64,000 nucleotides of DNA from Streptococcus sp. F0442. GTDB lineage: Bacteria > Bacillota > Bacilli > Lactobacillales > Streptococcaceae. The stretch covers positions 248,001 through 312,000 of the forward strand of contig NZ_KB373316.1 in NCBI RefSeq assembly GCF_000314795.2, in the 5' to 3' direction. Within the stretch, counting starts at the first letter, position 1. Every line of letters begins with the position of its first letter. Shown piece after piece: positions 32,684-43,083 of this stretch. Below the pieces are notes generated by a model. The model saw only the letters and a program-made list of their open reading frames with translations, had not been told where the DNA came from and did not search any database. The translations under genes were made by a program, and so were the position numbers.

Positions 32684-35600
32684 ATGGCAGGTGGAACGCC
32701 ACTAGGACAAATGTATATCGAACTAGGGCTGGACGTGTCAAAGTTCAATCCTAGCTTAACAAGTGCAAAGAACGCTGTGAAGTATTTCCAAAATAATGTC
32801 AAAGCGCTCGATAGCACATTAAAAAACAATGGTAAGAGTACTGAACTCCTCAAAGCAAAATACAAGTCTTTAGGACAGGCCATTGAAGCACAAAAGAAGG
32901 TACTCGATCAAATGAAGCAGAACTTCGACAAGCTCGATCCTGGATCTGCTAAATTTGACAAAGCTGCTGCTGATATTGAGCGAGAAAATGCAAAATTGTC
33001 AGCAATGGAAGGACAACTCTACAAAGTAGAGCAAGCCTTGAAAGCTGTTGGACGTGAAAATAGCTTTTTTGGTAAAATGGAAAACTTTGGGAAGAACCTT
33101 GTCAAAAATGGAGATAACATCCAAAAATTTGGCAAGAAAGTTTCCGACTTTGGAGGAACATTAACCAAAGGTGTGACAGCTCCGTTGATTGCAAGCGCAG
33201 GATTTGCAGTTAAGGCTGCCGTGGATTATGAGTCTGCCTTTGCCGGAGTTAGAAAAACGGTTGACGCTACTGAGGGCGAATATAAGAAGATGTCAAATGC
33301 TATTCGTGAGGCATCTAAGACAATGCCAGCGAGTGCTGCGGACATTGCGAGAGTAGCGGAAGCGGCAGGTCAGTTAGGGATCAAAAAAGAAAACATTGTT
33401 GACTTTTCGAAAACCATGATCGACCTCGGTGAATCTACCAACTTGACTGCTGATGAAGCTGCTACCGCAATGGCCCGTTTTGCAAACATCACTCAGATGC
33501 CACAATCTGAATTTAGACGACTAGGATCAACTATTGTTGACCTCGGAAATAATTTTGCAACAACTGAATCTGAGATTCTGGAAATGGGCTTGCGGTTAGC
33601 AGGTACAGGGCATCTGGTAGGATTGACTGAACCGCAGATTTTAGCAGTAGCAACTGCTATGAGTTCCGTGGGTATTAACGCAGAAGCAGGGGGTAGCTCA
33701 TTCTCTCGTGTCATGCAAAAAATCAACACGCAAGTCCTTTCTGGTGGTAAAAAGCTAGAATTATTTGCGAAAGTATCTGGAATGAGCGCTCAAAACTTTG
33801 CTCATGAGTGGAAAACAGAACCACAAATCGCCTTATTAGCATTTCTTGACGGATTGAAAAAAGTCAAGCAGTCTGGTGGGGATGTAACCCAAACTTTAAA
33901 AGAACTGGGTATCAAATCAACTCAAGAAGTAGATACTATGCAACGTATGGCTGGTGCTGGAGACTTGCTATCACGAGCCTTAAAAACTGCAAATGGAGCG
34001 TGGAAAGAAAATACAGCCCTCACGAACGAAGCCAAAAAGCGCTATGAGACTACAGAATCTCAATTAAAAATCTTTAAAAACCAGATTACTGATTTGGCAA
34101 TTGAATTTGGCGGACCGCTTCTGAAAGCAATGAACTCTGGCTTGCAGGCTGCAAAACCTTGGGTCCAAAAATTGGCGGACATGGCCAAGGCATTTAGTGA
34201 AATGAGCGAGTCTCAGCAACAGAATATCATTAAATGGGGATTACTTGCAGCAGGCGCAGGCCCAGCCTTATCAATCCTTGGCAAAGGTATCGGAGTTATC
34301 GGAGGTATCACTAAAGGTATCGGATTCCTAACTCAAGGAATTGGGAAAGTTGGAGGAGGTCTTTCTGTTTTAGGCAAGACATTCCAATTATTTAAACAGG
34401 GAAGCAGTCTTTCTTCTGCATTTAAAACCGCAACTACTGGTATCACTGCGACAAGTACTGCTGCAGAAGGTGCAGTAGCTTCTACTGGTCTATTAGCAAA
34501 AGGGATCGCACTACTTGGGAACCCTGTCACCTGGGGAGTCCTAATAGGCGGTGTTGCTGTTGGTGTGATTGCTGCAGTGGCCAAAGAAATGGCAGACGCA
34601 GACGAGAGGACTCGGACCTGGGGAACTTCGGTAAACAAGGTCCAAGCAGAGGAACTATCGAAATTAAAAGCTAAAATCGATGATGCCCATCAAGCAATGA
34701 TTGGTTTTGGAAACGGTGGATCTCAAGCCGTTGAAAATGTCCGTAAGAGTGTGCAAGGACTTTCGAGTGATCTGCAAAAGGCAATTGATAAGGATCTCCA
34801 ACGCACTCAAAAAAACCTTGAGAAAATTGGAGCTTCTGAAGAAGTCCAAAAACGTGCTGTAGCACAAGCAGAACAGCAGAAGAAAAACGTACAGACAATG
34901 ACTGATGAGATCATCCAGATCTATCAAAATGCGTCTGACAAAAAACGTAAGATCACTCGTGAAGAACAAGCTCTCATTTACGACTACGAGAACCAATTTA
35001 TCAACAAACAACTGGAAATACAGAAATTTTCTGCAGATGAGCGCACAGCCATCATCAAAGCGATGAATGGTCAAATAAACGACTTGAACGAAACCCAGCT
35101 AAGGAAAGGATCCGGAGTCGTTGCTAAATGGTTGAAAGATGAGATCAAACTTTACGAAGACCAGACAAAAGCTTTAAAAGAAGAGTATGACAAAGGAACT
35201 CTCAATAAAGCTGAATATAACCAAAAAATGGAAGAGTTAAGCGCTCAACACAAGTCCAAAATGGAAGCATTTGGCCGTGAGTATGCCGCTCTTCAAAAGA
35301 AACTGAGTGAAAAAGTCCCTCTTAATTTTGGTGATGATCGACAACGTGAGTTATATTTTAGCCAATTACGAAAAAGTTGGGCAGAACTTGGACTCGATTA
35401 TGACAAGATGATGGCCAAGGCAGACCAATTTGCTGACATCGTAGGTCGCTCATCAGGTCTTGTCGCTAAAAGTGTTCAAAACATGTCACAAGAGACAAGG
35501 GATGCAAATCTCTTGTGGAATGGAATGGTATTTGATCCTAAAACTGGACAAGTCAAGACCAATGCGCAGGAAGAAGTCACAAAAGCATTGCAGGCTGAAA

Positions 35601-36988
35601 ACGGCTGGGAGAATATGCAATTTATTCTCAAGCATGCCAATCTTGAAACAAATGCCAAGATGACAATCGGTGAAGCCTTGGTTGAAGTCGGTAAATGGGA
35701 TAGCTTGACCCCGGCAGAAAAAGAGTTAGTAGTCGGAAATCATCAAGGTATGCAAGCCATTCTTGATAACAAAACATTGCTGGATCAATATAATGCCATG
35801 CCGGCAGAAGTAAAAGAATTGTTGATGAAAAACACAGCATTTCTTGAGTCTGGCGAACGTGCGAAAGCCGTTTTAGAACATTGGAATCAGTTGACACCAG
35901 CAGAAAAGGAATTGATTGTTAAGGATGCTGCTAGTGATAAGATGGAGCGTGTTAAACTTGCCGCACAAGCCTTAACCGGAATGAATCCAGTAGTTAACCT
36001 TGATGCGAGCGACAAGACACAAACTGCAATCGCAAGTGCATTAGCAAGCATCACAACTTTACCAACACAACACAAGACAGATCTGATTGCTACTCCGGAT
36101 GGTGTAACATTAGGAAGCAACCAAGCAATGGGAGCTTTAGGACTGTATAATAATTTTTCTGTTCCTACAAAACAAATTACCGCTGATCCAAGCAATGCGA
36201 ATAATGCTGCACAACAAGCGATTAATAAGCAACAAGAATGGAACAGCACACCGTCTCCTGTCAAACCACAGTTAGGTGATCCAACGGGTGCTATCACTGC
36301 TGCACGACAAGCGATTGATAATCAAAACGCTTGGAACGCTACACCAAGCCCAACTAAGCCTATAACAGGCGATAGCACTAGTGCGGTTAATGCTGCGAAC
36401 AGTGCTACCAATGCTATCAACGGCATCCCAACAAGTCACCACACGACTATCACAGCTACAGAAGTAGTAAATAAAGTAGTTAACTCATTCTCCCGTGTTT
36501 TTGGATCAAGACATGAAAAAGGTACGAACTTCCACGAAGGTGGACTCGCAATGGTTAATGACCAGCGAAATGCGGTCTATAAAGAAATGGTAACATTACC
36601 AGATGGAAGCTCATTTATACCAGATGGACGGGACGTTGTACTCAACTTGCCTCGTGGATCCAAAGTATTGCGAGCCGATAGAACTAAGCGACTGATGAAA
36701 AATCTTGGTTTCCCAAGGTATGCCACAGGGGTCGGAATTCCGGAAGATGCCAAATTCTTGCGAGAAATGAAAAATGCCAGCCAGCAATTTTTATTTAAAG
36801 AAACATCAAACGGAAATAGCTACACTGGTGAAAATATCGTTGCTGAGATCGCAATTCTGAGAGCAAGTTTAGAAAAGATCCTTACGGCTATCCTTGAAAA
36901 ACCGTCAGAAACCTATCTGGACGGTGATGTTTTAGCGCAAAACAGCTATCAAAGATATTCTAAAATCATGGCAAGGGAGGGAATCTAA
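32684..36988 (+). CDS. Tail tape measure protein (TP901 family)
   Basis: A 1434-aa protein that sets tail length. The TP901-type core is about residues 180-390 (VDYESAFAGVRKTVDATEG; AEAGGSSFSRVMQKI), hydrophobic segments lie near residues 500-535 and 605-640, a long coiled coil runs to about 900, and the C-terminal part has Ala/Asn/Pro-rich repeats (about 1150-1255, TPSPVKP/TPSPTKP). The start at 32684 follows AAAGGAGG; an in-frame codon at 32663 lacks a site. Ends TAATG with dit. Confidence 0.94.
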   Translation: MAGGTPLGQMYIELGLDVSKFNPSLTSAKNAVKYFQNNVKALDSTLKNNGKSTELLKAKYKSLGQAIEAQKKVLDQMKQNFDKLDPGSAKFDKAAADIERENAKLSAMEGQLYKVEQALKAVGRENSFFGKMENFGKNLVKNGDNIQKFGKKVSDFGGTLTKGVTAPLIASAGFAVKAAVDYESAFAGVRKTVDATEGEYKKMSNAIREASKTMPASAADIARVAEAAGQLGIKKENIVDFSKTMIDLGESTNLTADEAATAMARFANITQMPQSEFRRLGSTIVDLGNNFATTESEILEMGLRLAGTGHLVGLTEPQILAVATAMSSVGINAEAGGSSFSRVMQKINTQVLSGGKKLELFAKVSGMSAQNFAHEWKTEPQIALLAFLDGLKKVKQSGGDVTQTLKELGIKSTQEVDTMQRMAGAGDLLSRALKTANGAWKENTALTNEAKKRYETTESQLKIFKNQITDLAIEFGGPLLKAMNSGLQAAKPWVQKLADMAKAFSEMSESQQQNIIKWGLLAAGAGPALSILGKGIGVIGGITKGIGFLTQGIGKVGGGLSVLGKTFQLFKQGSSLSSAFKTATTGITATSTAAEGAVASTGLLAKGIALLGNPVTWGVLIGGVAVGVIAAVAKEMADADERTRTWGTSVNKVQAEELSKLKAKIDDAHQAMIGFGNGGSQAVENVRKSVQGLSSDLQKAIDKDLQRTQKNLEKIGASEEVQKRAVAQAEQQKKNVQTMTDEIIQIYQNASDKKRKITREEQALIYDYENQFINKQLEIQKFSADERTAIIKAMNGQINDLNETQLRKGSGVVAKWLKDEIKLYEDQTKALKEEYDKGTLNKAEYNQKMEELSAQHKSKMEAFGREYAALQKKLSEKVPLNFGDDRQRELYFSQLRKSWAELGLDYDKMMAKADQFADIVGRSSGLVAKSVQNMSQETRDANLLWNGMVFDPKTGQVKTNAQEEVTKALQAENGWENMQFILKHANLETNAKMTIGEALVEVGKWDSLTPAEKELVVGNHQGMQAILDNKTLLDQYNAMPAEVKELLMKNTAFLESGERAKAVLEHWNQLTPAEKELIVKDAASDKMERVKLAAQALTGMNPVVNLDASDKTQTAIASALASITTLPTQHKTDLIATPDGVTLGSNQAMGALGLYNNFSVPTKQITADPSNANNAAQQAINKQQEWNSTPSPVKPQLGDPTGAITAARQAIDNQNAWNATPSPTKPITGDSTSAVNAANSATNAINGIPTSHHTTITATEVVNKVVNSFSRVFGSRHEKGTNFHEGGLAMVNDQRNAVYKEMVTLPDGSSFIPDGRDVVLNLPRGSKVLRADRTKRLMKNLGFPRYATGVGIPEDAKFLREMKNASQQFLFKETSNGNSYTGENIVAEIAILRASLEKILTAILEKPSETYLDGDVLAQNSYQRYSKIMAREGI

Positions 36989-37683
36989 TGTTTAACATGA
37001 TTATAAATGGATTTGACACTGGATCAATCCCAAACTGCTATGTGACGGATTTCGGAGAAGACCAGACGGCCACACCAAGGGTCGAATCAAATACGATTTA
37101 CGGGGCAAATGGAGATTATAATCTTTATGATGGAGCTTTTGACGGATACGATAAGACAGTAAGTTTATACGTTGTCAAAACAAGTGAAATCGAAATGATT
37201 GTCAATCAATTCAAACAAGAGGAAAATAAAATAGAGTTTAGTCATCGGCCAGGCTCTATTTTTTATGCAGATTTTCAGAGCGCATCATTTAAACAGAATG
37301 GCTTACATGCTTGGACTTTAGAAATAAAGTTAAAGATGCATCCATTCCGCTACTTAAATAATGACGCTGCAGTCACCTTGGCAGGTAACGGCACAATAAA
37401 TAACCCAGGAACTGTATATTCTGAACCAGTCATCACAATTGAGGGCAATGGAGATGTCTCTCTAACCATTGGGAAGCAAACCATGCAACTCACGATTGAT
37501 ACAAAAGCAACAATTGACTGCCGTCATAAAAAGCAAAATGTCTATGACAAAAATGGAAATCTGAAAAATACATTGAGAAAACGAGGTGGTTTTTTCGAAA
37601 TTGCTCCAGGCACATCTGGTATCGCAGTTTCAGGCACCGTCTCAAAAATCACAATCAAAGGAAATTGGAGGTATAAAGTATGA
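36988..37683 (+). CDS. Distal tail protein (Dit)
   Basis: A 231-aa Dit-type baseplate hub protein; the N-terminal half contains the ring-forming fold and YGANGDYNLYDGAFDGY region near residues 33-50. Coupled on both sides (TAATG, ATGA). Joins the tail tube to Tal. Confidence 0.88.
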   Translation: MFNMIINGFDTGSIPNCYVTDFGEDQTATPRVESNTIYGANGDYNLYDGAFDGYDKTVSLYVVKTSEIEMIVNQFKQEENKIEFSHRPGSIFYADFQSASFKQNGLHAWTLEIKLKMHPFRYLNNDAAVTLAGNGTINNPGTVYSEPVITIEGNGDVSLTIGKQTMQLTIDTKATIDCRHKKQNVYDKNGNLKNTLRKRGGFFEIAPGTSGIAVSGTVSKITIKGNWRYKV

Positions 37684-40600
37684 TCTATCTGCAAGAGGGT
37701 AACTTCCCTCTTAATGAAGCTTTTAGCTCCGAAATCGTTCAGGAAGCTAACAGCACCTACCAGCTTACCTTTAAATTTCCCACATCAGACCCCAAATGGG
37801 CATCGTTAATTCCGGAAACAGAATTAGTTGCTGATGACTTGCACGGAGAACAGTACTTTACTATCTTTGAAGTCGAAAAGCAACACGGATATGTCACAGT
37901 ATACGCCAATCAAGTAGCTACATTGTTAAATGGTTATTCTATCAACAAGATCAATGTCGATCGAGTGAATGGAGCAACCGTAATGAATGCGCTTGTTGCC
38001 GGGTTCAAACGAGAAACACCATTCACATTCTTTTCTGATGTGATGTCAAAACACACCCTTAATTTAAAAGATATCTCAGCGATGGAAGCTTTGGCCAAAG
38101 ACAAGCACTCCATCGTTGGGCAGTGGGGTGGAGACCTTGTCCGGGACAAGTACAGCGTCCGATTGCTAGAACATGGTGGAATCGAAAACGAATCATTATT
38201 TGCCTACAAGAAAAATATGAAGTCGTTCCAAGAAACAAAATCCACCAAAGAGTTGAGAACACGGATCCATTTTAAAAAGGTTATTGAAGCACACGAAGAA
38301 GGGAAGAAAGATCAAATCCTAACCGTGACCATTGATAGCCCACTGATCACTAAGTACAAGCATATTTACGAAGCAGATATGGAAGTACAAGATCAGGATG
38401 TCGTGGATCAAAAAACGCTTGAGGAATACGGCAAGCGCTATTTTCGAGAAACTCTGTGTGACATGATCGAAGAAAGCCTTGAGATTGATGTTGTAGGCCA
38501 GGCAGATCAACCAGTACACATGTTCGATATCGTGAGCATCTTCCACGAGAGCTACGATGTCGATTTGCGAAAAAAGATCACGAAATACAAGTTTAATCCA
38601 ATGAGCAACAAACTTGTCAGCATCGGATTTGGCGAAGTTGCTAGAACTTTAGCAGACTCTATCTCAGGAATGGTCAATGACTCCGTTGACAAGAAAATGA
38701 AGTCTTATGATGCAGAATATGAAGCGAAAGTGCAGAAGCTTGTAGATAATGCTAATGCTGAGTATGACAAGCAAGCGAAAGAGCTGGAACATAAAATCAC
38801 AGACGGGATTGAGCAAGCCAAAGCACAAGCTGAAGTGGTCAAGCAGGAAATTTCGGCTAAAGTAACTGAGAAAATCAATGCAGCAAACCAAGCAAACAAA
38901 AATGAAATTGTAGAAGAGTTCAGGGCTCGATACAATGGCATTGAAGTCAATATGCAAGGACTGAAAGCTACTACTGATCAATTAAAAACCAGTGATGCAG
39001 ACATCCAGAAGCTGATCAATGATTTCAAAACTCAAACGCAAAGCCAATTTGTCGGTGTCCAAGGCGCTCAATCACGCTTTGAGCAGACGACTGAGAAAGC
39101 CATATCTGACCTGATCAATGTAGCCAATGGCAAAGCAGATCGCTCTTATGTCGAGCAGACGGTGAATGGAATTAAAGAGCAACTTACCTCTTCGACAATC
39201 GGTGGGCCTAACTTAATTCGTGATACTGCTTATAAAGAAGGTACGAAATATTTTGGTAGCAATGGGATTGCAAAAATAGGAAACCATCCATTCTATTTTA
39301 ACGGCTCAAAACCAATACTTATTTTCTCTAATAATGACCAAACCGAAAAAGTAATAAGTTCTAACCGGTTCTTATTAGAAAAAAATACAGATTATACCCT
39401 TAATTTTAGGGGTTTTAATAATTCGGCTTTGACGTCCTATGATGTCTTTATCCTTGGCCGTCGTAACGGTGAAACCCAAGGCTTCACCATTGTCAAACAG
39501 TTGATTAATGGTAAAAAATTAAGCACTAGTGAACTAGAAAGTGTATCAGTCCAATTTAATTCCGGAGATATTGATAATGCCTATTTACGTTTTGATAATA
39601 ACGGAACAAATGGCGGTCAATCTGATTTATATATTGCAGAAATTGACCTTTATAAAGGGACTCAAAAAAGGCCGTGGCAACCAGCACTTGAAGATCAAGA
39701 ATATTTAGTAACACAGGCTCAAGCTACTTTTGAAAGAACTATCCAAGGTCTCTCGACCCAATTAACACAACTAGAGAGCAAAGCTGGTCCAAATGGCGAA
39801 CTTGAACAGCGCATGCAGACCTACTCTGAGAAGGCTGCAGTTGATGCCCTGAAAGCAACAAGGCAGATTCTAGAGCAAGGCTACATAGCAAAAGCTAAAT
39901 ATGATGAAGATGTAGCTGGAATCAATCGAAGATTTGAAAGTGTTGCGACAGATACAACACCAGACAATCTTATCAGATTTGCGGACACATTAACTGAATA
40001 CAGTGTATCCAATAATAATAATAATAATAGGCTTTCAAGGTCGGAAGACGGAATCTTCAAAATGAAAATTGATGGGTCTCCGTCCACAACATGGCTAGGA
40101 CCTTGCTTCCCAATCTATATTGATCGTATTTTGCAAGGTGATGTATACTCTATCGCATTTGATTACATGATCAAATCTAGTGTAGAGGTAGACAAAGGAC
40201 TAACATTTGCATTAAAAAACCATTCAAACAATACTGCCATATTTGCTCAAGGTTTTGCTGACAAAAATACACCGAAAGATAGGTGGATTCGAGCAGAATT
40301 CCATTTCACTGCCAATCGTGATTTTGAGTTTAACAAAACAGGTAATTTCCCATTCTACATCTATGCTATCAATAACGGAGAGTTTTGGGTACGGAATCCA
40401 ATTTTAGTCCGTGGATCTAAGATCCCAGCATTTAGGCCCAGCCCACTGGATAAAGCTGGCACTTCAGAGGCTAAAATTGAGTCTAAGATTGCTGAATACA
40501 GACAGACGGTGGATGGACAGTTTACAACAATCACAAACCAAATTGGTGATATGTTGAGAAAAACGGATATCCAAATCACACCAAGTCAAATTTCCTTTGG

Positions 40601-41513
40601 CACTGGAAAGAGCATCAACGGGAGAACAATCAGTTCCTTAATGGTACAAGAGCCAGAATCCATTGCCTTGATCGCTCAATTGATTAAAGTTAAGGGTGAC
40701 ATGGTAGTTGATGGATCCATTTTGGGCCGTCATATCGCAAGCGAGAGCGTGGAAACTGGGCACATGAAGGCTGGATCGGTTACTACACCGGTTTTAGCTT
40801 CGAACTCAGTAACGGCTGATAAAATGCTAGTAGATTCTGCCATGATTAATAAATTGGTGACAAACCAAGCATTTATCAGAGAGTTAATGGCCCAAAAAGC
40901 CTTTATCACGCAACTTGCCTCAATCGACTTTTCTGCAGAACGAATTAAAGGTGGTAGGTTAGAATCGAATACTGGATCTCTGGTATTCGATTTAGATAAT
41001 AGTGCGATGAACATGTTGACTGACACAGCAGTTATCAGACGTGTTTTCAACAACTTTCCTACTCAGTTTATTAGATATGGAACTCATATCGAAAACGGAA
41101 ACAGATTTTCGAAGACCATCATCGGATCAAACCGTGACGGTACGGAAAATAGTGGGAACAGGACATTTAGTGGCATCGAGATCTACAACAGCACGAATGA
41201 AGACGTTGAAGATTATACTAAGTTTTATGCAGATAAGTTGTATTTGCAACACAGTGAATACAAGCAAGGTTGGATCATTCAAAATGCTGGTAAACCAAGA
41301 ATTGCACCACTAAACGGCACAACATACTCAGAGATGATTGCATCTGATTTTAGATTGATCTACACAGCAGATGGTAATCATAGAAGTGTCGGAACTTATT
41401 TATGGGATCTGCTCACATGTTTTGGCACCCTGCAGAAATATGGCTGGGATCTCAAAAACAGTGCTGCTCAAAGACACATCGGTGGTGTCCTTTCGAAATA
41501 TAACTACAGATAG
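37680..41513 (+). CDS. Tail-associated lysin/spike protein (Tal)
   Basis: A 1277-aa protein following dit. Residues 1-320 match the prophage endopeptidase tail (Tal) N-terminus; residues about 340-480 are a long coiled coil (VQKLVDNANAEYDKQAKELE); two beta-rich, carbohydrate-binding-like regions follow (around 510-665 and 760-930, both starting from NLI.R-type segments), and the end (about 1030-1277) resembles fibre shaft and tip. It would penetrate the wall and contact the receptor. Confidence 0.87.
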   Translation: MIYLQEGNFPLNEAFSSEIVQEANSTYQLTFKFPTSDPKWASLIPETELVADDLHGEQYFTIFEVEKQHGYVTVYANQVATLLNGYSINKINVDRVNGATVMNALVAGFKRETPFTFFSDVMSKHTLNLKDISAMEALAKDKHSIVGQWGGDLVRDKYSVRLLEHGGIENESLFAYKKNMKSFQETKSTKELRTRIHFKKVIEAHEEGKKDQILTVTIDSPLITKYKHIYEADMEVQDQDVVDQKTLEEYGKRYFRETLCDMIEESLEIDVVGQADQPVHMFDIVSIFHESYDVDLRKKITKYKFNPMSNKLVSIGFGEVARTLADSISGMVNDSVDKKMKSYDAEYEAKVQKLVDNANAEYDKQAKELEHKITDGIEQAKAQAEVVKQEISAKVTEKINAANQANKNEIVEEFRARYNGIEVNMQGLKATTDQLKTSDADIQKLINDFKTQTQSQFVGVQGAQSRFEQTTEKAISDLINVANGKADRSYVEQTVNGIKEQLTSSTIGGPNLIRDTAYKEGTKYFGSNGIAKIGNHPFYFNGSKPILIFSNNDQTEKVISSNRFLLEKNTDYTLNFRGFNNSALTSYDVFILGRRNGETQGFTIVKQLINGKKLSTSELESVSVQFNSGDIDNAYLRFDNNGTNGGQSDLYIAEIDLYKGTQKRPWQPALEDQEYLVTQAQATFERTIQGLSTQLTQLESKAGPNGELEQRMQTYSEKAAVDALKATRQILEQGYIAKAKYDEDVAGINRRFESVATDTTPDNLIRFADTLTEYSVSNNNNNNRLSRSEDGIFKMKIDGSPSTTWLGPCFPIYIDRILQGDVYSIAFDYMIKSSVEVDKGLTFALKNHSNNTAIFAQGFADKNTPKDRWIRAEFHFTANRDFEFNKTGNFPFYIYAINNGEFWVRNPILVRGSKIPAFRPSPLDKAGTSEAKIESKIAEYRQTVDGQFTTITNQIGDMLRKTDIQITPSQISFGTGKSINGRTISSLMVQEPESIALIAQLIKVKGDMVVDGSILGRHIASESVETGHMKAGSVTTPVLASNSVTADKMLVDSAMINKLVTNQAFIRELMAQKAFITQLASIDFSAERIKGGRLESNTGSLVFDLDNSAMNMLTDTAVIRRVFNNFPTQFIRYGTHIENGNRFSKTIIGSNRDGTENSGNRTFSGIEIYNSTNEDVEDYTKFYADKLYLQHSEYKQGWIIQNAGKPRIAPLNGTTYSEMIASDFRLIYTADGNHRSVGTYLWDLLTCFGTLQKYGWDLKNSAAQRHIGGVLSKYNYR

Positions 41514-41521
41514 GAGCTGTA

Positions 41522-41743
41522 ATGAACGAAAATAATTATGTAGCAATCATCACAGAACTGGCAAATCAACTTGCCAGCAAGTCAATCAATGAGGCTGAAT
41601 TTAAGGTTCGTCTTACTGAGTCACAGCAACTTGTAGCTCAACTTGCTCAGGAAGTTGAAAGCTATCGCTCTGTCCTTGATTCTGATAAAGACTTGAAGGA
41701 CCTGTTTGAAGAAATCAAAAATAAAAACGAGGTAACTAAATAA
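41522..41743 (+). CDS. Small phage protein before holin module (73 aa)
   Basis: A 73-aa helical acidic protein; overlaps the next gene by 1 nt. Streptococcal phages often have such a small gene here; function unknown. Confidence 0.7.
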   Translation: MNENNYVAIITELANQLASKSINEAEFKVRLTESQQLVAQLAQEVESYRSVLDSDKDLKDLFEEIKNKNEVTK

Positions 41744-42441
41744 TGGATTACAAAGTACAATTTAAATCATACGATGCAGTAGCTAACACTACCAAGGTAG
41801 CAATCAAGCAAGACTTTCCGTACCGTGTTTTCGAGGAAATTTTGCCAACAAACCGCACGACTGAAGATGATGCGACACTGGTTGAAGCAGTATTAAACAT
41901 CGTCCGCATGGAACTTGACACATCTGGAGCAGTCGTAGCAATCAAGAAAGAGTTAGACAAATCTGTCGAAGCTAACAATGACGCTATCGCTAAGATTCAA
42001 GCTCTCACCAAGGACAACGAAGAAAAAGCGAACCAAATCCAGAAGATCAAAGAAGTGGCCGAATGGAACGTGTTGGCCCGTGTGACTGATGTTGAAAATC
42101 CACTTGATCCTACTGTATTTAAACGTGGTCTTGAGTTGGTAGATCTTGGTCAATCTGGCAAGACTTACCAACCACAAGAGATCTTTACCATCGAAGATCC
42201 AAGCCACACAGAAGCATTTGGTGAAGGGAAACGCATCATGATCCAAGTGAATGAGCCATTTACTTACCAAGGCGAAACCTTGGATCAATTGAATAGCCTT
42301 TATCAAAATGGCAAAATCGGCATTTGGAAGTGGACCAAACCAAAAGAAGAGAAGGAAGAGAAGGAAGAGAAGCCAGGACAACCTTCTGGCGACCTTGAAA
42401 CTCAACCAGTGGCTACAGCTACACCACAACCAACACTTTAA
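41743..42441 (+). CDS. DUF1366-type phage protein
   Basis: A 232-aa protein resembling DUF1366 of streptococcal phages. It ends with a low-complexity Lys/Glu block (EEKEEKEEKPGQP) and a Thr/Pro tail (VATATPQPTL). Function unknown; it accompanies the lysis genes. Confidence 0.75.
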   Translation: MDYKVQFKSYDAVANTTKVAIKQDFPYRVFEEILPTNRTTEDDATLVEAVLNIVRMELDTSGAVVAIKKELDKSVEANNDAIAKIQALTKDNEEKANQIQKIKEVAEWNVLARVTDVENPLDPTVFKRGLELVDLGQSGKTYQPQEIFTIEDPSHTEAFGEGKRIMIQVNEPFTYQGETLDQLNSLYQNGKIGIWKWTKPKEEKEEKEEKPGQPSGDLETQPVATATPQPTL

Positions 42442-42460
42442 CAAGAGAGGGGCGTGATCT

Positions 42461-42745
42461 ATGATCCACTTTACACCAGAGGACATCTCGATGATGGTCG
42501 GTTTTATCGGGATCTTACTTGGAATTTACGGCAACTTTAAAGGAAGTGTCGTGGCACAAGAGAAACGCATGGTCGTGATCGAAAAAGACATCGAAAACAT
42601 GCGTGATTTCCGTTTGACAGCAGTGAGACGGCTCGATAACCACGATGAACAGAATAAGTCTCTATTGATCCTCGCAGAGCAGGTCAAAGCCTTGAGCGAG
42701 GATATGAAGGAGCTTAAAGCACTCATTCAAAACAAAAATAATTAA
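42461..42745 (+). CDS. Holin-associated membrane protein (94 aa)
   Basis: One N-terminal membrane helix (about residues 11-30, MVGFIGILLGIYGNFKGSVV) and a long coiled-coil tail. It precedes the holin gene by 11 nt; probably a pinholin/antiholin-like or hemolysin-XhlA-like helper. Confidence 0.7.
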   Translation: MIHFTPEDISMMVGFIGILLGIYGNFKGSVVAQEKRMVVIEKDIENMRDFRLTAVRRLDNHDEQNKSLLILAEQVKALSEDMKELKALIQNKNN

Positions 42746-42756
42746 GAGGTAACATT

Positions 42757-43020
42757 ATGAATAAAATTAACTGGTCAGTACGACTTAAAAATAAGAACTT
42801 TTGGCTTGCATTAGTGCCAGCTTTGGCATTGCTCTTTCAAGCATTCGCTGACATCTTCGGTATCAAGCTAGAGTTTGGCCAAACCATTGATAAAATCTTG
42901 GTATTCGTCAATGTGTTGTTTGCATTCTTCGTTTTGGTCGGAGTGGTCAACGATCCAACTACTGCTGGATTGAGCGATTCAGAGCGTGCTTTAGGTTATG
43001 AAGAACCTAGCGAAGATTAA
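42757..43020 (+). CDS. Holin (phi LC3 family)
   Basis: An 87-aa class II holin: start INWSVRLKNKNFWLALVPAL, two membrane helices (about residues 14-32 and 48-65) and the conserved end GVVNDPTTAGLSDSERALGY. It permeabilises the membrane so that the lysin reaches the wall. Confidence 0.93.
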   Translation: MNKINWSVRLKNKNFWLALVPALALLFQAFADIFGIKLEFGQTIDKILVFVNVLFAFFVLVGVVNDPTTAGLSDSERALGYEEPSED

Positions 43021-43083
43021 TATATTTTTACTGGCTACTATCTATTTTTGGATAGTAGCCTTTGATTTTAGAAAGGAGCAGTA

